DNA of 64,000 nt from Sphingopyxis sp. YF1 (GTDB lineage: Bacteria; Pseudomonadota; Alphaproteobacteria; Sphingomonadales; Sphingomonadaceae). Location of the stretch: assembly GCF_022701295.1 (NCBI RefSeq), contig NZ_CP033204.1, forward strand, positions 310,001 to 374,000, in the 5' to 3' direction. A model generated the notes under the pieces. That model ran no database searches and was not told the DNA's origin. It was given only the letters and a program-made list of their open reading frames with translations. The position numbers and the translations under genes were made by a program. Positions 8,994 to 17,088 of the stretch are shown piece after piece. Position 1 is the first letter of the stretch, and every line of letters starts with the position of its first letter.

Positions 8994-9215
8994 GCGCCGG
9001 TGTTGGAGCGCGTCGGCGATTTCACGGCCTTTCTGGATGAGGCGTTCGACGAAGCATTCACCTATGCCGCGCTCCGCAAAGCCGAAAATATCGGCCGCCC
9101 GATCGGTTCGCCGCAATGGCTGGAGGATATGGAAGCGAAGACCCAGATCGCGCTTAAGCCGAAAAAGCGTGGACCCATGACAAAATTTTGGGGGTTAAGT
9201 AAGCTGTCACCGTAA
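8994..9215 (+). pseudogene. C-terminal remnant of a REP-associated transposase
   Basis: The plus-strand translation reads APVLERVGDFTAFLDEAF, then TYAALRKAENIGRPIGSPQW and KPKKRGP. This is the conserved C-terminal block of sphingomonad REP-associated transposases. There is no catalytic N-terminal half in this orientation; the only N-terminal remnant nearby lies on the opposite strand (8799-8876). A GTG at 9000 could start a 71-residue peptide, but it would be only a fragment. The stop codon lies inside the CACCGTAAT repeat. Confidence 0.6.
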
Positions 9216-9232
9216 TTCGTCACCGTAATTCA
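9204..9232. repeat. Direct GTCACCGTAATTC repeat pair, right copy
   Basis: GTCACCGTAATTC occurs twice in direct succession (9206-9218 and 9219-9231). The repeat supplies the stop codons of both the transposase remnant (plus strand) and the A+T-rich gene (minus strand, stop at 9220-9222). It marks a sharp boundary in base composition. Confidence 0.6.
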
Positions 9233-9552
9233 TGGTCATCAACTTTTTCAATTTTAGAATAAATTATGAGTGACATTGCGAATATAATAAAAAATAATAT
9301 CAATAGAAACGCATAGCTCAAGCCTAATTTGAATATGAAATTTATTATTATAATAATAATCCATGAAACAGATGGAAATAAATAAATTATTAATGATAAT
9401 TTTTGATTTTTGTTCTTGTTTTTAAAATATAAAAAAATTGAAAAAATCAAAATAATAGTTCCAAATATTAAATTCTTTGTTTCAGAAGGAATTCTTAAGG
9501 TAAATATTACAATAAATATTGATACAAATATCAAGTTAACTATAATTTTCAT
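9220..9552 (-). CDS. Small A+T-rich integral membrane protein, candidate RHS-tail partner or immunity protein
   Basis: A 110-residue protein of four predicted membrane helices (IIVNLIFVSIFIVIFTL, LIFGTIILIFSIFLYF, LIIYLFPSVSWIIIIII and a fourth run FLLILFFIIFAMSLIIY), ending in a charged tail. Of the 240 bases at 9301-9540 only 45 are G or C, against a G+C-rich chromosome, so it is almost certainly acquired. It begins nine bases after the stop of the RHS gene and is co-directional. In RHS/YD systems the gene directly after the variable toxin tail often encodes immunity; a membrane immunity protein would suit a membrane-active or periplasmic toxin. That role is inference; the family is not recognised. 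Confidence 0.7.
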   Translation of the reverse strand: MKIIVNLIFVSIFIVIFTLRIPSETKNLIFGTIILIFSIFLYFKNKNKNQKLSLIIYLFPSVSWIIIIIINFIFKLGLSYAFLLILFFIIFAMSLIIYSKIEKVDDHELR

Positions 9553-9560
9553 AGAAATAC

Positions 9561-12500
9561 CTAAAATCCAACAGGAAGAACATCTTCTATAGTAGGAAAT
9601 ATCCCCAATCCGCAATTCGGATCGCTTAGCACATTGTATCCAGCGGCAAATAGTCCACCTGCTACCCGTGCGTACGGTGAAGACAGCAGGCCGCCAACGA
9701 ATCTTTTGGCTCCTATTCGAGCTCCGTCGAGCGCCCCCCTTTTAATTCTTTTTCCTTTTTGACTTTCCATAGGCAGAAGCAATCTATCTTCCTTTGAATC
9801 TCGTGAAATTGCTCCCGATATTGCCGTTCCAGCATCCATAAGCGTGGTCGCTGGATTATAAGCGCCTAAAGCACCGGCGCCTGCCGTTTGCAGGGCGCAC
9901 TGCAGAAGGTCTGGCTCACTCTCTTCGTCCTTATTCTTATCCTTGGGGTTGCAGCTTATGCCCTTACGGCAATTTGCAATTACATTTATTGGGGCATCTG
10001 CATCATATGGTCCATTACCATCCACTAGAGCAGCCGCTATCGCGATGGCGTCCAAATATGAGCCTATGGCGCCCGCCCCCCTAAGCCTTGACCCGTTTAC
10101 GTCGATAGGTGGGCCAGCAAAACTGAACAATCCCGTTGGATCGCTAAAATTCACAGGGTCGCTGCCGACATAATTATACCAGTTCATCCCGTCGCTGTAC
10201 CCGATCGGATCGGTCTGCATGAACCGCCCGAGCGTCGGCGAATACATCCGCGCCTTGTAATACCACATGCCGACCTCGGGCAGCCAGAGCTGGCCGATGT
10301 AGCCGAACTTGCCGACATTGCCCGGCGCAGGGATAGCATATTCGTCATAGGCGCTGAGGTTGATCGTCGCGCCCGCGCTGTCGGTGATGCTCACCACGCT
10401 GCCGCGCTCGTCGGCCATCAGGAAGCGGCGGGTGGTGCTGCCGATCGCGCTGCCATCGTACCAGACGATCGGATTGTCGAGGCCGGGGCCGTGGACATAG
10501 CGCGCGGTGATCGACGATGTCGTCTGATATTCGGCGATGCGGTCGACGCCGTCATAGGCGAAGCCGGTCGGCGTCGGGATCGCGGTCGTATTGATCGCCG
10601 ACAGCCGCCCCAGCGCGTCATATTTGAGCTTCGCGCCGCCGGGGCCGTCGGTCATCAGATTTTCGGGGCTGTAGACGAAGCTGTTCGTCCCGTCGCTCGT
10701 CAGATTGCCGCGTGCGTCGTAGGCGAAGGCGGTCGATCCGATGTTCATGATCCGGTTGAGCCCGTCGGCGACATAGCTGCGATCGACATTGTAATGCGCC
10801 TGCCAGGCGTAGGCATCGTTCGACCGCGTCACGCTTCGGATCTGGCTTGCCGGATTATAGGTGAAGGCCTGAACCAGATCGTGCGTCGTCGCGCTGCCGC
10901 CGAGATTGTTGGTCAGCGTGTCGAGGCGCGAGGCCGCGTCATAGGCGAAGCTCTGGACGCTGCCATTGCCGAAGGTCACGCTGGTGCGACGGCCGGCGTC
11001 GTCATAGGCATAGGCGGCGAGCACGCCGACCCCGCTTGTCGCGCCATTCTCGCGGATTTTAGTGACGTTGCCGGCGACGTCATAATCATAGTCGATCGTC
11101 AGCCCGCCGCCGGGATAGGCCATCGAGAGCCGCCGCCCCGCGGCATCATAGGTGTAGCTGGTCGTGCCCAGCCCCTGCGTCTGGCTCGTCACCCGGCCCA
11201 GCGCGTCGTGGACGAAGCCGAGCGTGTTGCCCGCGCCCTTGGTCGCGCTGAGCGCGCGGCCGAGCAGGTCGTAGGCGTAGGTCACATCGTGGTTGGTCCC
11301 GCCGGGGACATCCTTGGCGCTCAGTCGGCCGAGATCATCGTAGCTGTAGCCGATCGCCGTGCCGTCGCGCAGCCGGCGGCTGGTGACATTGCCGCGCGCG
11401 TTATAGCTGAACTGCTCGTAATCGGCGGCGTTGCTCGCGTCCGAACCGCGGGTTGTCATCGGATAGCGCGTCTGCGACAGGCGGTCGTGGCCGTCGTAGA
11501 CATAGGTGGTGCGGTTGCTTTCGGCGTCGATCGCATGGCTGACCCGCCCGTTGGCAGTGTAGGCCGCGCGCACCTCGTCGGCGGCGGCGGCCGTGCCGAC
11601 CGCGCTCTCGACCTTGGTGACGCGCCCGAGGCTGTCATAGCTGTTGCGGCTGATCCGGTCGGGGCCGTAGGTCATCGATGCGGTCGCCGCGGTGCAGGCG
11701 CTCGTCGGCAGCGAACCCCAGGTCGCCGGGTTCATGCGCAGCGCGGTGCAGAGCAACCGGTTCTCGCTGTCATAGCCATATTGCGCGACGCTTACTGCGC
11801 CGGCGGTGCCCGATATGATCTCCGACAGCTTGTTGCCCTTGGCGTCGTAGGTGACGTCGACGGTCCGGAGCGGCGCGATGGCATTGAGGCTCGCGATCGT
11901 CGTGCCGGTGACGGTTCCGGTTTCGGTCCTCGTGACCCGGCCGTTGGTGCGCGTGTATCGCACCGCCTGCCGCTTGCGTGTCCCCGCGCCGTCGGGGTCG
12001 GGTCCGATGACGCCGCGCAGCTGGCGATTGAGGCCGAACAGATAATAGGTCGTATCGTCCGTCCCCGCGAGCGGTCCGTCGACGCTCGCGACATTGTCCA
12101 TCACGTCGTAGGTGTAGCCGATCGTCGAGCTGACGACGCCATCGCCCGACGCGGTCGTGACGCTGCTCGGCATGAGATTCGGCGTATTATACGCAATCGT
12201 GACCTTCGTCTCGTTCGCGGTGCCGGAACAGGTCGCGGCGGTCGCGCAAGCCGTGATCCGGGTGACCTTGTACTGGGCGTCGGGTACATTGGTCAGGACG
12301 CCGCTGCTGTTCTTCACCTGTGCGTAGAGCGGCGTGTAGCCGTAGTTGATTTCGGGCCTTGGCGAACCGGCGTCGGGCGCCGGAAGCTGGATCCGTGTCA
12401 CGCCGCCGTGCGTCGTGTCGTAGGTGAAGTCGGTGCGCTGGCCGCCTTCGTCGATCGTGTAGTTCGGCGAATTGCATGTCTTCGCGTTGGTACAAGAGGC

Positions 12501-13418
12501 ATCGAACGAGGCGGTGGTCACGATATCGGCCAGCCCCGACCCGGACTTTGCGACGCGCCGTACCTCGGTCATGTTGCCGCGCACATCGTAGGTCCATTGC
12601 GTGTAATTGCCTTCGGGATAGGTTTCGCGCGTCTTGCGTCCCGATGCGTCATATTGATAGCTGGTGGTATGGCCGCCCGCGTTCGTATAGGATGTCGGCC
12701 GCGAAATGCTCGTGTCGACGACGTAGGTCTCGGTCGTCGACCCGGGGCCGGTTACCGTCGTGGTCTGCGTGCTGCCGCTTGTCGTATAGCTGTAGTCATA
12801 GACGCCGTCGTCGGTCGTAAGCTGATCGACCCGGTCGCTGGTGTCGTAGACCGCCTGTGTCTGGCCGGGGTTGGTTGCCGGCGGGGCCAGTTCCGTCACC
12901 TTGCCGTCGAGCCGCTCGATCGTCGTGACGTTGCTGTCCTGATCGATGATCGTTTGCGTCACCGTGCTGCCGCTTGTTGTTTCCGACAAGGTTTGCTCAG
13001 GCCAGCTTTGAGTCAGTCCCGTGCAACTGTCAGCGGCGGGGTTGCAATAATCTTGGCTGAGATTGATCGCCTTGACGCTCGTCAGTTTTTCGTACCCGCT
13101 GCTGCTTGCCGAGTTCGACAGATATGTAGGTTTCAGCATATATCCGTCGCTGGTCGCAATCGACTGCGTTCTTATATGCTTAATATATGAACAAGTTTGA
13201 TTCAGTGGCGGGCCGAGGCAATATTGCGCGCCATCGGAAATTTTATACTGGTATTTAAAAACCCTTCCGTCGGAATCTGTGATAGTCCTCAGGTGCGCGC
13301 GGATAACGTTCCATTGCGGTTGGAATGTCGTGACATTGATTTCGCGCACAAAATAATAAATTTTCCCCTCGGAACTGGTGTAAGTCCAGTTCTCAGGAGG
13401 GCCCGCCACCTTGACCAA
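9561..13418 (-). CDS. RHS/YD-repeat protein, main part, with variable C-terminal tail
   Basis: A frame of 1285 residues packed with YD repeats (YDxxGR...), then the RHS-associated core (RFLMADERGSVVSI; GYIGQLWLPEVGMWYYKARM; LGRFMQTDPIGY; ending DPVNFSDPTGL). RHS shells enclose a C-terminal effector released after the core. The tail after DPTGL (about 190 residues, 9561-10128) is less G+C-rich than the shell, contains a glycine/alanine-rich stretch (QTAGAGALGAY) and a basic GKRIKRGALDGARIGAKR segment, and belongs to no toxin family I recognise. The N-terminus with signal peptide is in another frame (13289-13789), so one frameshift near 13420-13440 separates them; translation of this part alone would need the TTG at 13418. 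Either a broken gene or an assembly error. Confidence 0.75.
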   Translation of the reverse strand: MVKVAGPPENWTYTSSEGKIYYFVREINVTTFQPQWNVIRAHLRTITDSDGRVFKYQYKISDGAQYCLGPPLNQTCSYIKHIRTQSIATSDGYMLKPTYLSNSASSSGYEKLTSVKAINLSQDYCNPAADSCTGLTQSWPEQTLSETTSGSTVTQTIIDQDSNVTTIERLDGKVTELAPPATNPGQTQAVYDTSDRVDQLTTDDGVYDYSYTTSGSTQTTTVTGPGSTTETYVVDTSISRPTSYTNAGGHTTSYQYDASGRKTRETYPEGNYTQWTYDVRGNMTEVRRVAKSGSGLADIVTTASFDASCTNAKTCNSPNYTIDEGGQRTDFTYDTTHGGVTRIQLPAPDAGSPRPEINYGYTPLYAQVKNSSGVLTNVPDAQYKVTRITACATAATCSGTANETKVTIAYNTPNLMPSSVTTASGDGVVSSTIGYTYDVMDNVASVDGPLAGTDDTTYYLFGLNRQLRGVIGPDPDGAGTRKRQAVRYTRTNGRVTRTETGTVTGTTIASLNAIAPLRTVDVTYDAKGNKLSEIISGTAGAVSVAQYGYDSENRLLCTALRMNPATWGSLPTSACTAATASMTYGPDRISRNSYDSLGRVTKVESAVGTAAAADEVRAAYTANGRVSHAIDAESNRTTYVYDGHDRLSQTRYPMTTRGSDASNAADYEQFSYNARGNVTSRRLRDGTAIGYSYDDLGRLSAKDVPGGTNHDVTYAYDLLGRALSATKGAGNTLGFVHDALGRVTSQTQGLGTTSYTYDAAGRRLSMAYPGGGLTIDYDYDVAGNVTKIRENGATSGVGVLAAYAYDDAGRRTSVTFGNGSVQSFAYDAASRLDTLTNNLGGSATTHDLVQAFTYNPASQIRSVTRSNDAYAWQAHYNVDRSYVADGLNRIMNIGSTAFAYDARGNLTSDGTNSFVYSPENLMTDGPGGAKLKYDALGRLSAINTTAIPTPTGFAYDGVDRIAEYQTTSSITARYVHGPGLDNPIVWYDGSAIGSTTRRFLMADERGSVVSITDSAGATINLSAYDEYAIPAPGNVGKFGYIGQLWLPEVGMWYYKARMYSPTLGRFMQTDPIGYSDGMNWYNYVGSDPVNFSDPTGLFSFAGPPIDVNGSRLRGAGAIGSYLDAIAIAAALVDGNGPYDADAPINVIANCRKGISCNPKDKNKDEESEPDLLQCALQTAGAGALGAYNPATTLMDAGTAISGAISRDSKEDRLLLPMESQKGKRIKRGALDGARIGAKRFVGGLLSSPYARVAGGLFAAGYNVLSDPNCGLGIFPTIEDVLPVGF

Positions 13419-13789
13419 GGTCGACCCGTCTCCATTTGCAGGAGGTAGGCGCCGCTTACCAATTTGAATTCAATGGATTTTCCGTACAGGTACACCGTTG
13501 CGCCAGGGCCCGACTTGGTCAACCCTGTCACATAAGCATTGAATTTTGTGTAATCGACGACGCCAGACCAGCCATTGACCATGCCAAGATCGCCGGTCGA
13601 GAGCGGAGCCGCCTCCACATGAAGCTCGCCGGTCCGCACGTCCACGCCGCGGCCATCGACGATAGGGTCGGCATCCGTCACATAGACTGGTGTTTGTGCA
13701 TATGCGGCAGGACTGACCACTACAAGCAATAGTGCCAGTGCAAATATTTCCTGCAGCATGTCCCGAAACTTCTGCCAACGCATCGCCAT
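13289..13789 (-). pseudogene. N-terminal part of the RHS protein, frame-shifted from its body
   Basis: It begins MAMRWQKFRDMLQEIFALAL with a signal peptide ending AAYAQ, followed by an N-terminal RHS region (DPIVDGRGVDVRTGELHVE; VDYTKFNAYVTGLTKSGPG). Homology-like sequence continues to about LVSGAYLLQ (near 13437), after which the continuation NGDGSTLVKVAGPPENW is found in the neighbouring frame. A shift of -1 (or +2) in that short interval restores one protein of about 1,400 residues. No slippery heptamer is evident, so a one-base deletion or a sequencing error is more likely than programmed frameshifting. Confidence 0.65.
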
Positions 13790-13830
13790 TCGCTCCCCCA
13801 GCCTGACCCAAAGTTCAATCGCGACAGATG

Positions 13831-14055
13831 TCAGGGCGGCGGGTTCGGTGAGTTGGTGGTCTTCAGGCGTTTGCGGTTGTCGGCCTTGTCATGCTCATAT
13901 TCGGTGGTGACATTGTTGTTCACCGTGCCGGTGCGCACGACCTTTACCAGCCGCCCTTTTGCGTCATAAGTATAGGTGATGGTTTCGGCGGCATTAACAC
14001 TGCCGATTGCTGCCATTGTGGCGGCAATAGCCAAGGTTTTGCGAAAATATCGCAT
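13831..14055 (-). CDS. Small secreted YD-repeat protein
   Basis: A 74-residue protein with a signal peptide (MRYFRKTLAIAATMAAIGSVNA) and a single YD repeat (ITYTYDAKGRLVKVVRTG), ending in a Pro-rich stretch. GGGAGG lies just before the ATG at 14055. It sits directly upstream of, and co-directional with, the RHS gene. It may be a detached or duplicated RHS N-terminal module. Role unknown. Confidence 0.7.
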   Translation of the reverse strand: MRYFRKTLAIAATMAAIGSVNAAETITYTYDAKGRLVKVVRTGTVNNNVTTEYEHDKADNRKRLKTTNSPNPPP

Positions 14056-14253
14056 ATATCCCTCCCGATCCTGTTCGAAAGCGACCCGAATCGCATCCTG
14101 AACGATCTTTTTCAGGGCTTCGTCTTTTCGAGGGCAAGTCAAGCTTTGGGCGAAATTATTCTTTTCGGTCCGATATTTACTTCGGCCCGCTGTGCGGGTT
14201 TTGACCGCAAGAAACGGGGCGCGGCGGTGCGCGCGAGGTGCGAGGGCGGCGGC

Positions 14254-15090
14254 ATGCCTGCGATACCCGATGCTCCGCCCGCCCTGACGCCCGCCCCGGC
14301 GCCTGTCTCAACGTCCGTCCTGCCGTCCGCTTCGGCGCCCCGAACGGCGCCGGGCGACGCGGGCGATGCGGGGGGCGCGATCGCGGCGCGGCTCGCGGCG
14401 CAGGACTGGGCGGCGGTCGCGGCGGCGCTCGATGGCGAGGGGTGGGCGGTGCTGCCGGGGCTGCTGGGCGCCGGCGAATGCGCCGCGGTCGCCGCGCTCT
14501 ATGACGACGCGGCGGCGGCGGGGCGCTTTCGCAGCCGGGTCGACATGGCGCGGCACGGCTTCGGGCGCGGCGCCTATCGCTATTTCGCCTATCCGCTGCC
14601 GCCGCTCGTCGCGGCGCTGCGGTGCGGGCTCTATGCGGAGCTGGCGGGGATCGCGGAGCGCTGGGCGGCGCGGATGGGGCGCGCGGGGGACTATCCCGCC
14701 GACCACGCCGCCTATCTCGCGCGCTGCCGCGCGGCGGGGCAGGCGCGGCCGACCCCGCTGCTGCTCGATTATGGCGCGGGCGACTATAATTGCCTGCACC
14801 AGGATATTTACGGCGCCGAGCATTTCCCGTTGCAGGCGGCGCTGCTGCTGTCGCGGCCGGGGGGCGATTTCGAGGGCGGCGAATTCGTGCTCACCGAACA
14901 GCGCCCGCGCATGCAGTCGCGGACCGCGGTGGTGCCGCTGGGGCAGGGCGATGCGGTGATCTTTGCGGTGCGCGAACGCCCGGTGCGCGGCAGCCGCGGC
15001 GATTACCGCGTCGCGATGCGCCACGGGGTGAGCGCGGTGCGGTCGGGGCGGCGGCGCGTGCTGGGGGTGATCCTGCACGACGCGACCTGA
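14254..15090 (+). CDS. 2OG-Fe(II) oxygenase (DUF2086/prolyl-hydroxylase-like)
   Basis: A 278-residue protein. The double-stranded beta-helix region has the iron ligands of the HxD...H triad in NCLHQDIYG and MRHGVSAVRSG; downstream RRRVLGVILHDA provides the 2-oxoglutarate-binding arginines. GGEFVLTEQRPRMQSR is the family block I associate with DUF2086 proteins. The N-terminal 40 residues are Ala/Pro-rich and probably disordered. The ATG at 14254 is the best start but lacks a strong ribosome site; the frame is open further upstream. The substrate is unknown. Confidence 0.8.
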   Translation: MPAIPDAPPALTPAPAPVSTSVLPSASAPRTAPGDAGDAGGAIAARLAAQDWAAVAAALDGEGWAVLPGLLGAGECAAVAALYDDAAAAGRFRSRVDMARHGFGRGAYRYFAYPLPPLVAALRCGLYAELAGIAERWAARMGRAGDYPADHAAYLARCRAAGQARPTPLLLDYGAGDYNCLHQDIYGAEHFPLQAALLLSRPGGDFEGGEFVLTEQRPRMQSRTAVVPLGQGDAVIFAVRERPVRGSRGDYRVAMRHGVSAVRSGRRRVLGVILHDAT

Positions 15091-15253
15091 GGTCGGGCGG
15101 CGCGAGGCGGGGCGGCGTGAGGCGGGGGGCCGGGGGCGCGGATTTGCCGGCGCGCGCAACGCTTCAGAAATCCTTGAGAACTCCGTCAGGATTCGCGCCG
15201 CCCGGCGCGGCTAGGCTCGGGCCGTTCCATGGGTTCGAGACAGGAGTGCAGCG

Positions 15254-15607
15254 ATGTTCAGAGGATTTTCCACCCCCGCCGTGCGGCGCGCGGCGCCGTT
15301 TGCCGCCGGGCTTGCCGCGGCGCTGGCGCTCGGCGCGTGCAGCAGCGCGAAGAGCGAATTCGCCGACGCCGACAGCGGCGAGACGCTGACCTTCGTCGAC
15401 GACAGCCATGTCCAGTATCTGGGCCATTTCGACGACCGCGAGTGGCTGTACGAGGCCGAGCGCGATTCGAACGGCGACATATTGGAGATGGTGATGCGGC
15501 ACCCGCAGGTCGGGTCGCTCGAGTTCCGGCGCAACGACGACGGCTGCCTGAGCGGCAAGATCTGGGGCAGTGCGAAGGGCAATTACCGGCGTTTCTGCCC
15601 CGCGTGA
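15254..15607 (+). CDS. Small hypothetical lipoprotein
   Basis: A 117-residue protein with an N-terminal hydrophobic segment and lipobox (LALGACSS). The mature part is acidic, with SGETLTFVDDSHVQYLGHF and EFRRNDDGCLSGKIWG; it could be a small beta-sandwich. No family recognised. The next gene (15686) is co-directional, 78 bases away. Confidence 0.7.
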   Translation: MFRGFSTPAVRRAAPFAAGLAAALALGACSSAKSEFADADSGETLTFVDDSHVQYLGHFDDREWLYEAERDSNGDILEMVMRHPQVGSLEFRRNDDGCLSGKIWGSAKGNYRRFCPA

Positions 15608-15685
15608 CGGGGTGGGCGCGGGCGCGGCGGACGGCCGCCCCGCGGGCGGGACGCAGACAGGACAGGCTGAAGGGAGGACGCGGGC

Positions 15686-16306
15686 ATGGCCAACGTCGGG
15701 ACAATCGAATCGATCGAGCAAATCTACAGCTTCGTGCGGACGGGCACGGTGCAGGACGGCCACAGCCGGATGGACACGTCGGTGTCGACGACGACCAGCC
15801 ACGGCGGCGGCTACAACGCGCGCGCGACGACGAACACGTCGGTGAGTTCGACCGAGATGCTGCGCATCTTCGTGCGCGAGGATGACGGCGGGAAGGAGTT
15901 CGAGGCCGAGTTCGCCGACCCCGATTTCGGCGTCCGCGAAGGCCACCGCGTGACGGTGGTTTATGCCGGCGACCAAGCGTCGCGGGCGGGGTATCCGATG
16001 GGGCTGGTCAACCACAGCACGGGGCGGAGCCAGGTCTTTGCCAAGCGCGCCGAATGGATCGTCAAGCGCACGCACCAGGGGCTGGGGTGCGGGTTGCTCG
16101 CCGGGGTGCCCGCGGTCGCCGCGATCCTGCACGGGACGAGCAACACCGACACGCTGGGGCTGTTCGTGCTGATCGCCTTCCTCGCGGTGGCGGGCTGGCT
16201 GTTCGCGCGCAAGCGGCGTAACGACGCGCTGGCGCAGGCGGTGGTCGAGGCAGTGCGCGGGCGCGTGCGCGAGGCGGCGGAGGAGGGCGGTGCGCGCGGT
16301 GGATAG
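15686..16306 (+). CDS. Hypothetical membrane protein
   Basis: A 206-residue protein. The first 125 residues are soluble and Ser/Thr-rich (VSTTTSHGGGYNARATTNTS), followed by a segment that looks like a small beta domain (EFADPDFGVREGHRVTVVY). Two adjacent membrane helices near residues 132-172 (GCGLLAGVPAVAAIL and LGLFVLIAFLAVAGWLF) and a basic tail complete it. AGGGAGGA precedes the ATG. No named family recognised. Confidence 0.7.
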   Translation: MANVGTIESIEQIYSFVRTGTVQDGHSRMDTSVSTTTSHGGGYNARATTNTSVSSTEMLRIFVREDDGGKEFEAEFADPDFGVREGHRVTVVYAGDQASRAGYPMGLVNHSTGRSQVFAKRAEWIVKRTHQGLGCGLLAGVPAVAAILHGTSNTDTLGLFVLIAFLAVAGWLFARKRRNDALAQAVVEAVRGRVREAAEEGGARGG

Positions 16307-16317
16307 CCGCGCCGCGG

Positions 16318-16941
16318 TCAGGAGGGCGCGGCCGTCGCGGCGGCGCGCCACTGGTCGCGCGTGAGTTCCCAGTAAAGCGAGGCGCGCGCGGTGCCGTCGG
16401 CGCGGACGCTCTGGCGTTCGCCGCGCCGCGCGAAGCCCGCGGCCTCGATGACGCGCGCCGAGCGGATATTGTCGGTGGCGGCGGTCAGCCCGATCAGCCG
16501 CACCCCGAGATGGTCGAACATCCAGCCGAAGCTGCGCGCGGCGCCCGCCTTGCCGCGCCCCTGTCCCTGCGCGTCGGCGCGGTTCGCCCCCGCGAGCTCG
16601 GCGGCCGAGCGGTCGGGCCAGATAGTGAAATAGCTGTAGCCCGCGACCGTGCCGCGATCGTCGAGCACCACCGCGAGCACCGCCTCGCCGCGCGCCTGGG
16701 CCGCCTGCGCCCCGGCGACCCACGCCGCGATCACCGCGGGGGTGAAGGGGCGCGGCAGGTCGTAGATCGGGTCCGACACCGCGGGATCGGCGAGCAAGGC
16801 GACGAGTCCCGCGACATGTTCCGGCCCGGCGCGGCGATGGTGCGGGCCGAGCAGCGCCAGATCGGCGGCGCGCACCGCCGCCCGGATCGCCTCCGCCTCG
16901 GCGGCGTCGACTGCGAGGATCGTGTCGGGGGGTGCGCTCAT
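16318..16941 (-). CDS. GNAT-family N-acetyltransferase
   Basis: A 207-residue protein. The acetyl-CoA-binding motif A is QGQGRGKAGAARSFGWMFDH, preceded by the beta-strand VLAVVLDDRGTVAGYSYF and followed by LIGLTAATDNIRSARVIEAAGF, the usual GNAT C-terminal block. The ATG at 16941 is chosen as the first start that gives a normal-length domain; longer frames upstream are not coding-like. The acceptor substrate is unknown. Convergent with 15686-16306, 11 bases apart. Confidence 0.85.
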   Translation of the reverse strand: MSAPPDTILAVDAAEAEAIRAAVRAADLALLGPHHRRAGPEHVAGLVALLADPAVSDPIYDLPRPFTPAVIAAWVAGAQAAQARGEAVLAVVLDDRGTVAGYSYFTIWPDRSAAELAGANRADAQGQGRGKAGAARSFGWMFDHLGVRLIGLTAATDNIRSARVIEAAGFARRGERQSVRADGTARASLYWELTRDQWRAAATAAPS

Positions 16942-17088
16942 GATGCCGGTTTCCCATTCCTTCGCGATGCGGTCGTCTTTGCAAGCGTCGCCGACGCCGA
17001 GGCCCGTTGATGGCGGACGCGGCGGCGGTGCGCAACAGCAGGTGTCGTACGTTGTCGATCGCTTGCCGCTTCGATACGGATAGCCGGA

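Noticed and set aside
10491..13190. A long plus-strand open frame of 899 residues
   Set aside because: It is antisense to the RHS gene; its composition (Arg/Ala/Gly/Val-rich without domain) is what the reverse of a high-G+C coding region gives.
13405..13445. Programmed ribosomal frameshifting in the RHS gene
   Set aside because: No X-XXY-YYZ slippery heptamer with following stem was seen at the switch; a one-base deletion or a sequencing error is simpler.
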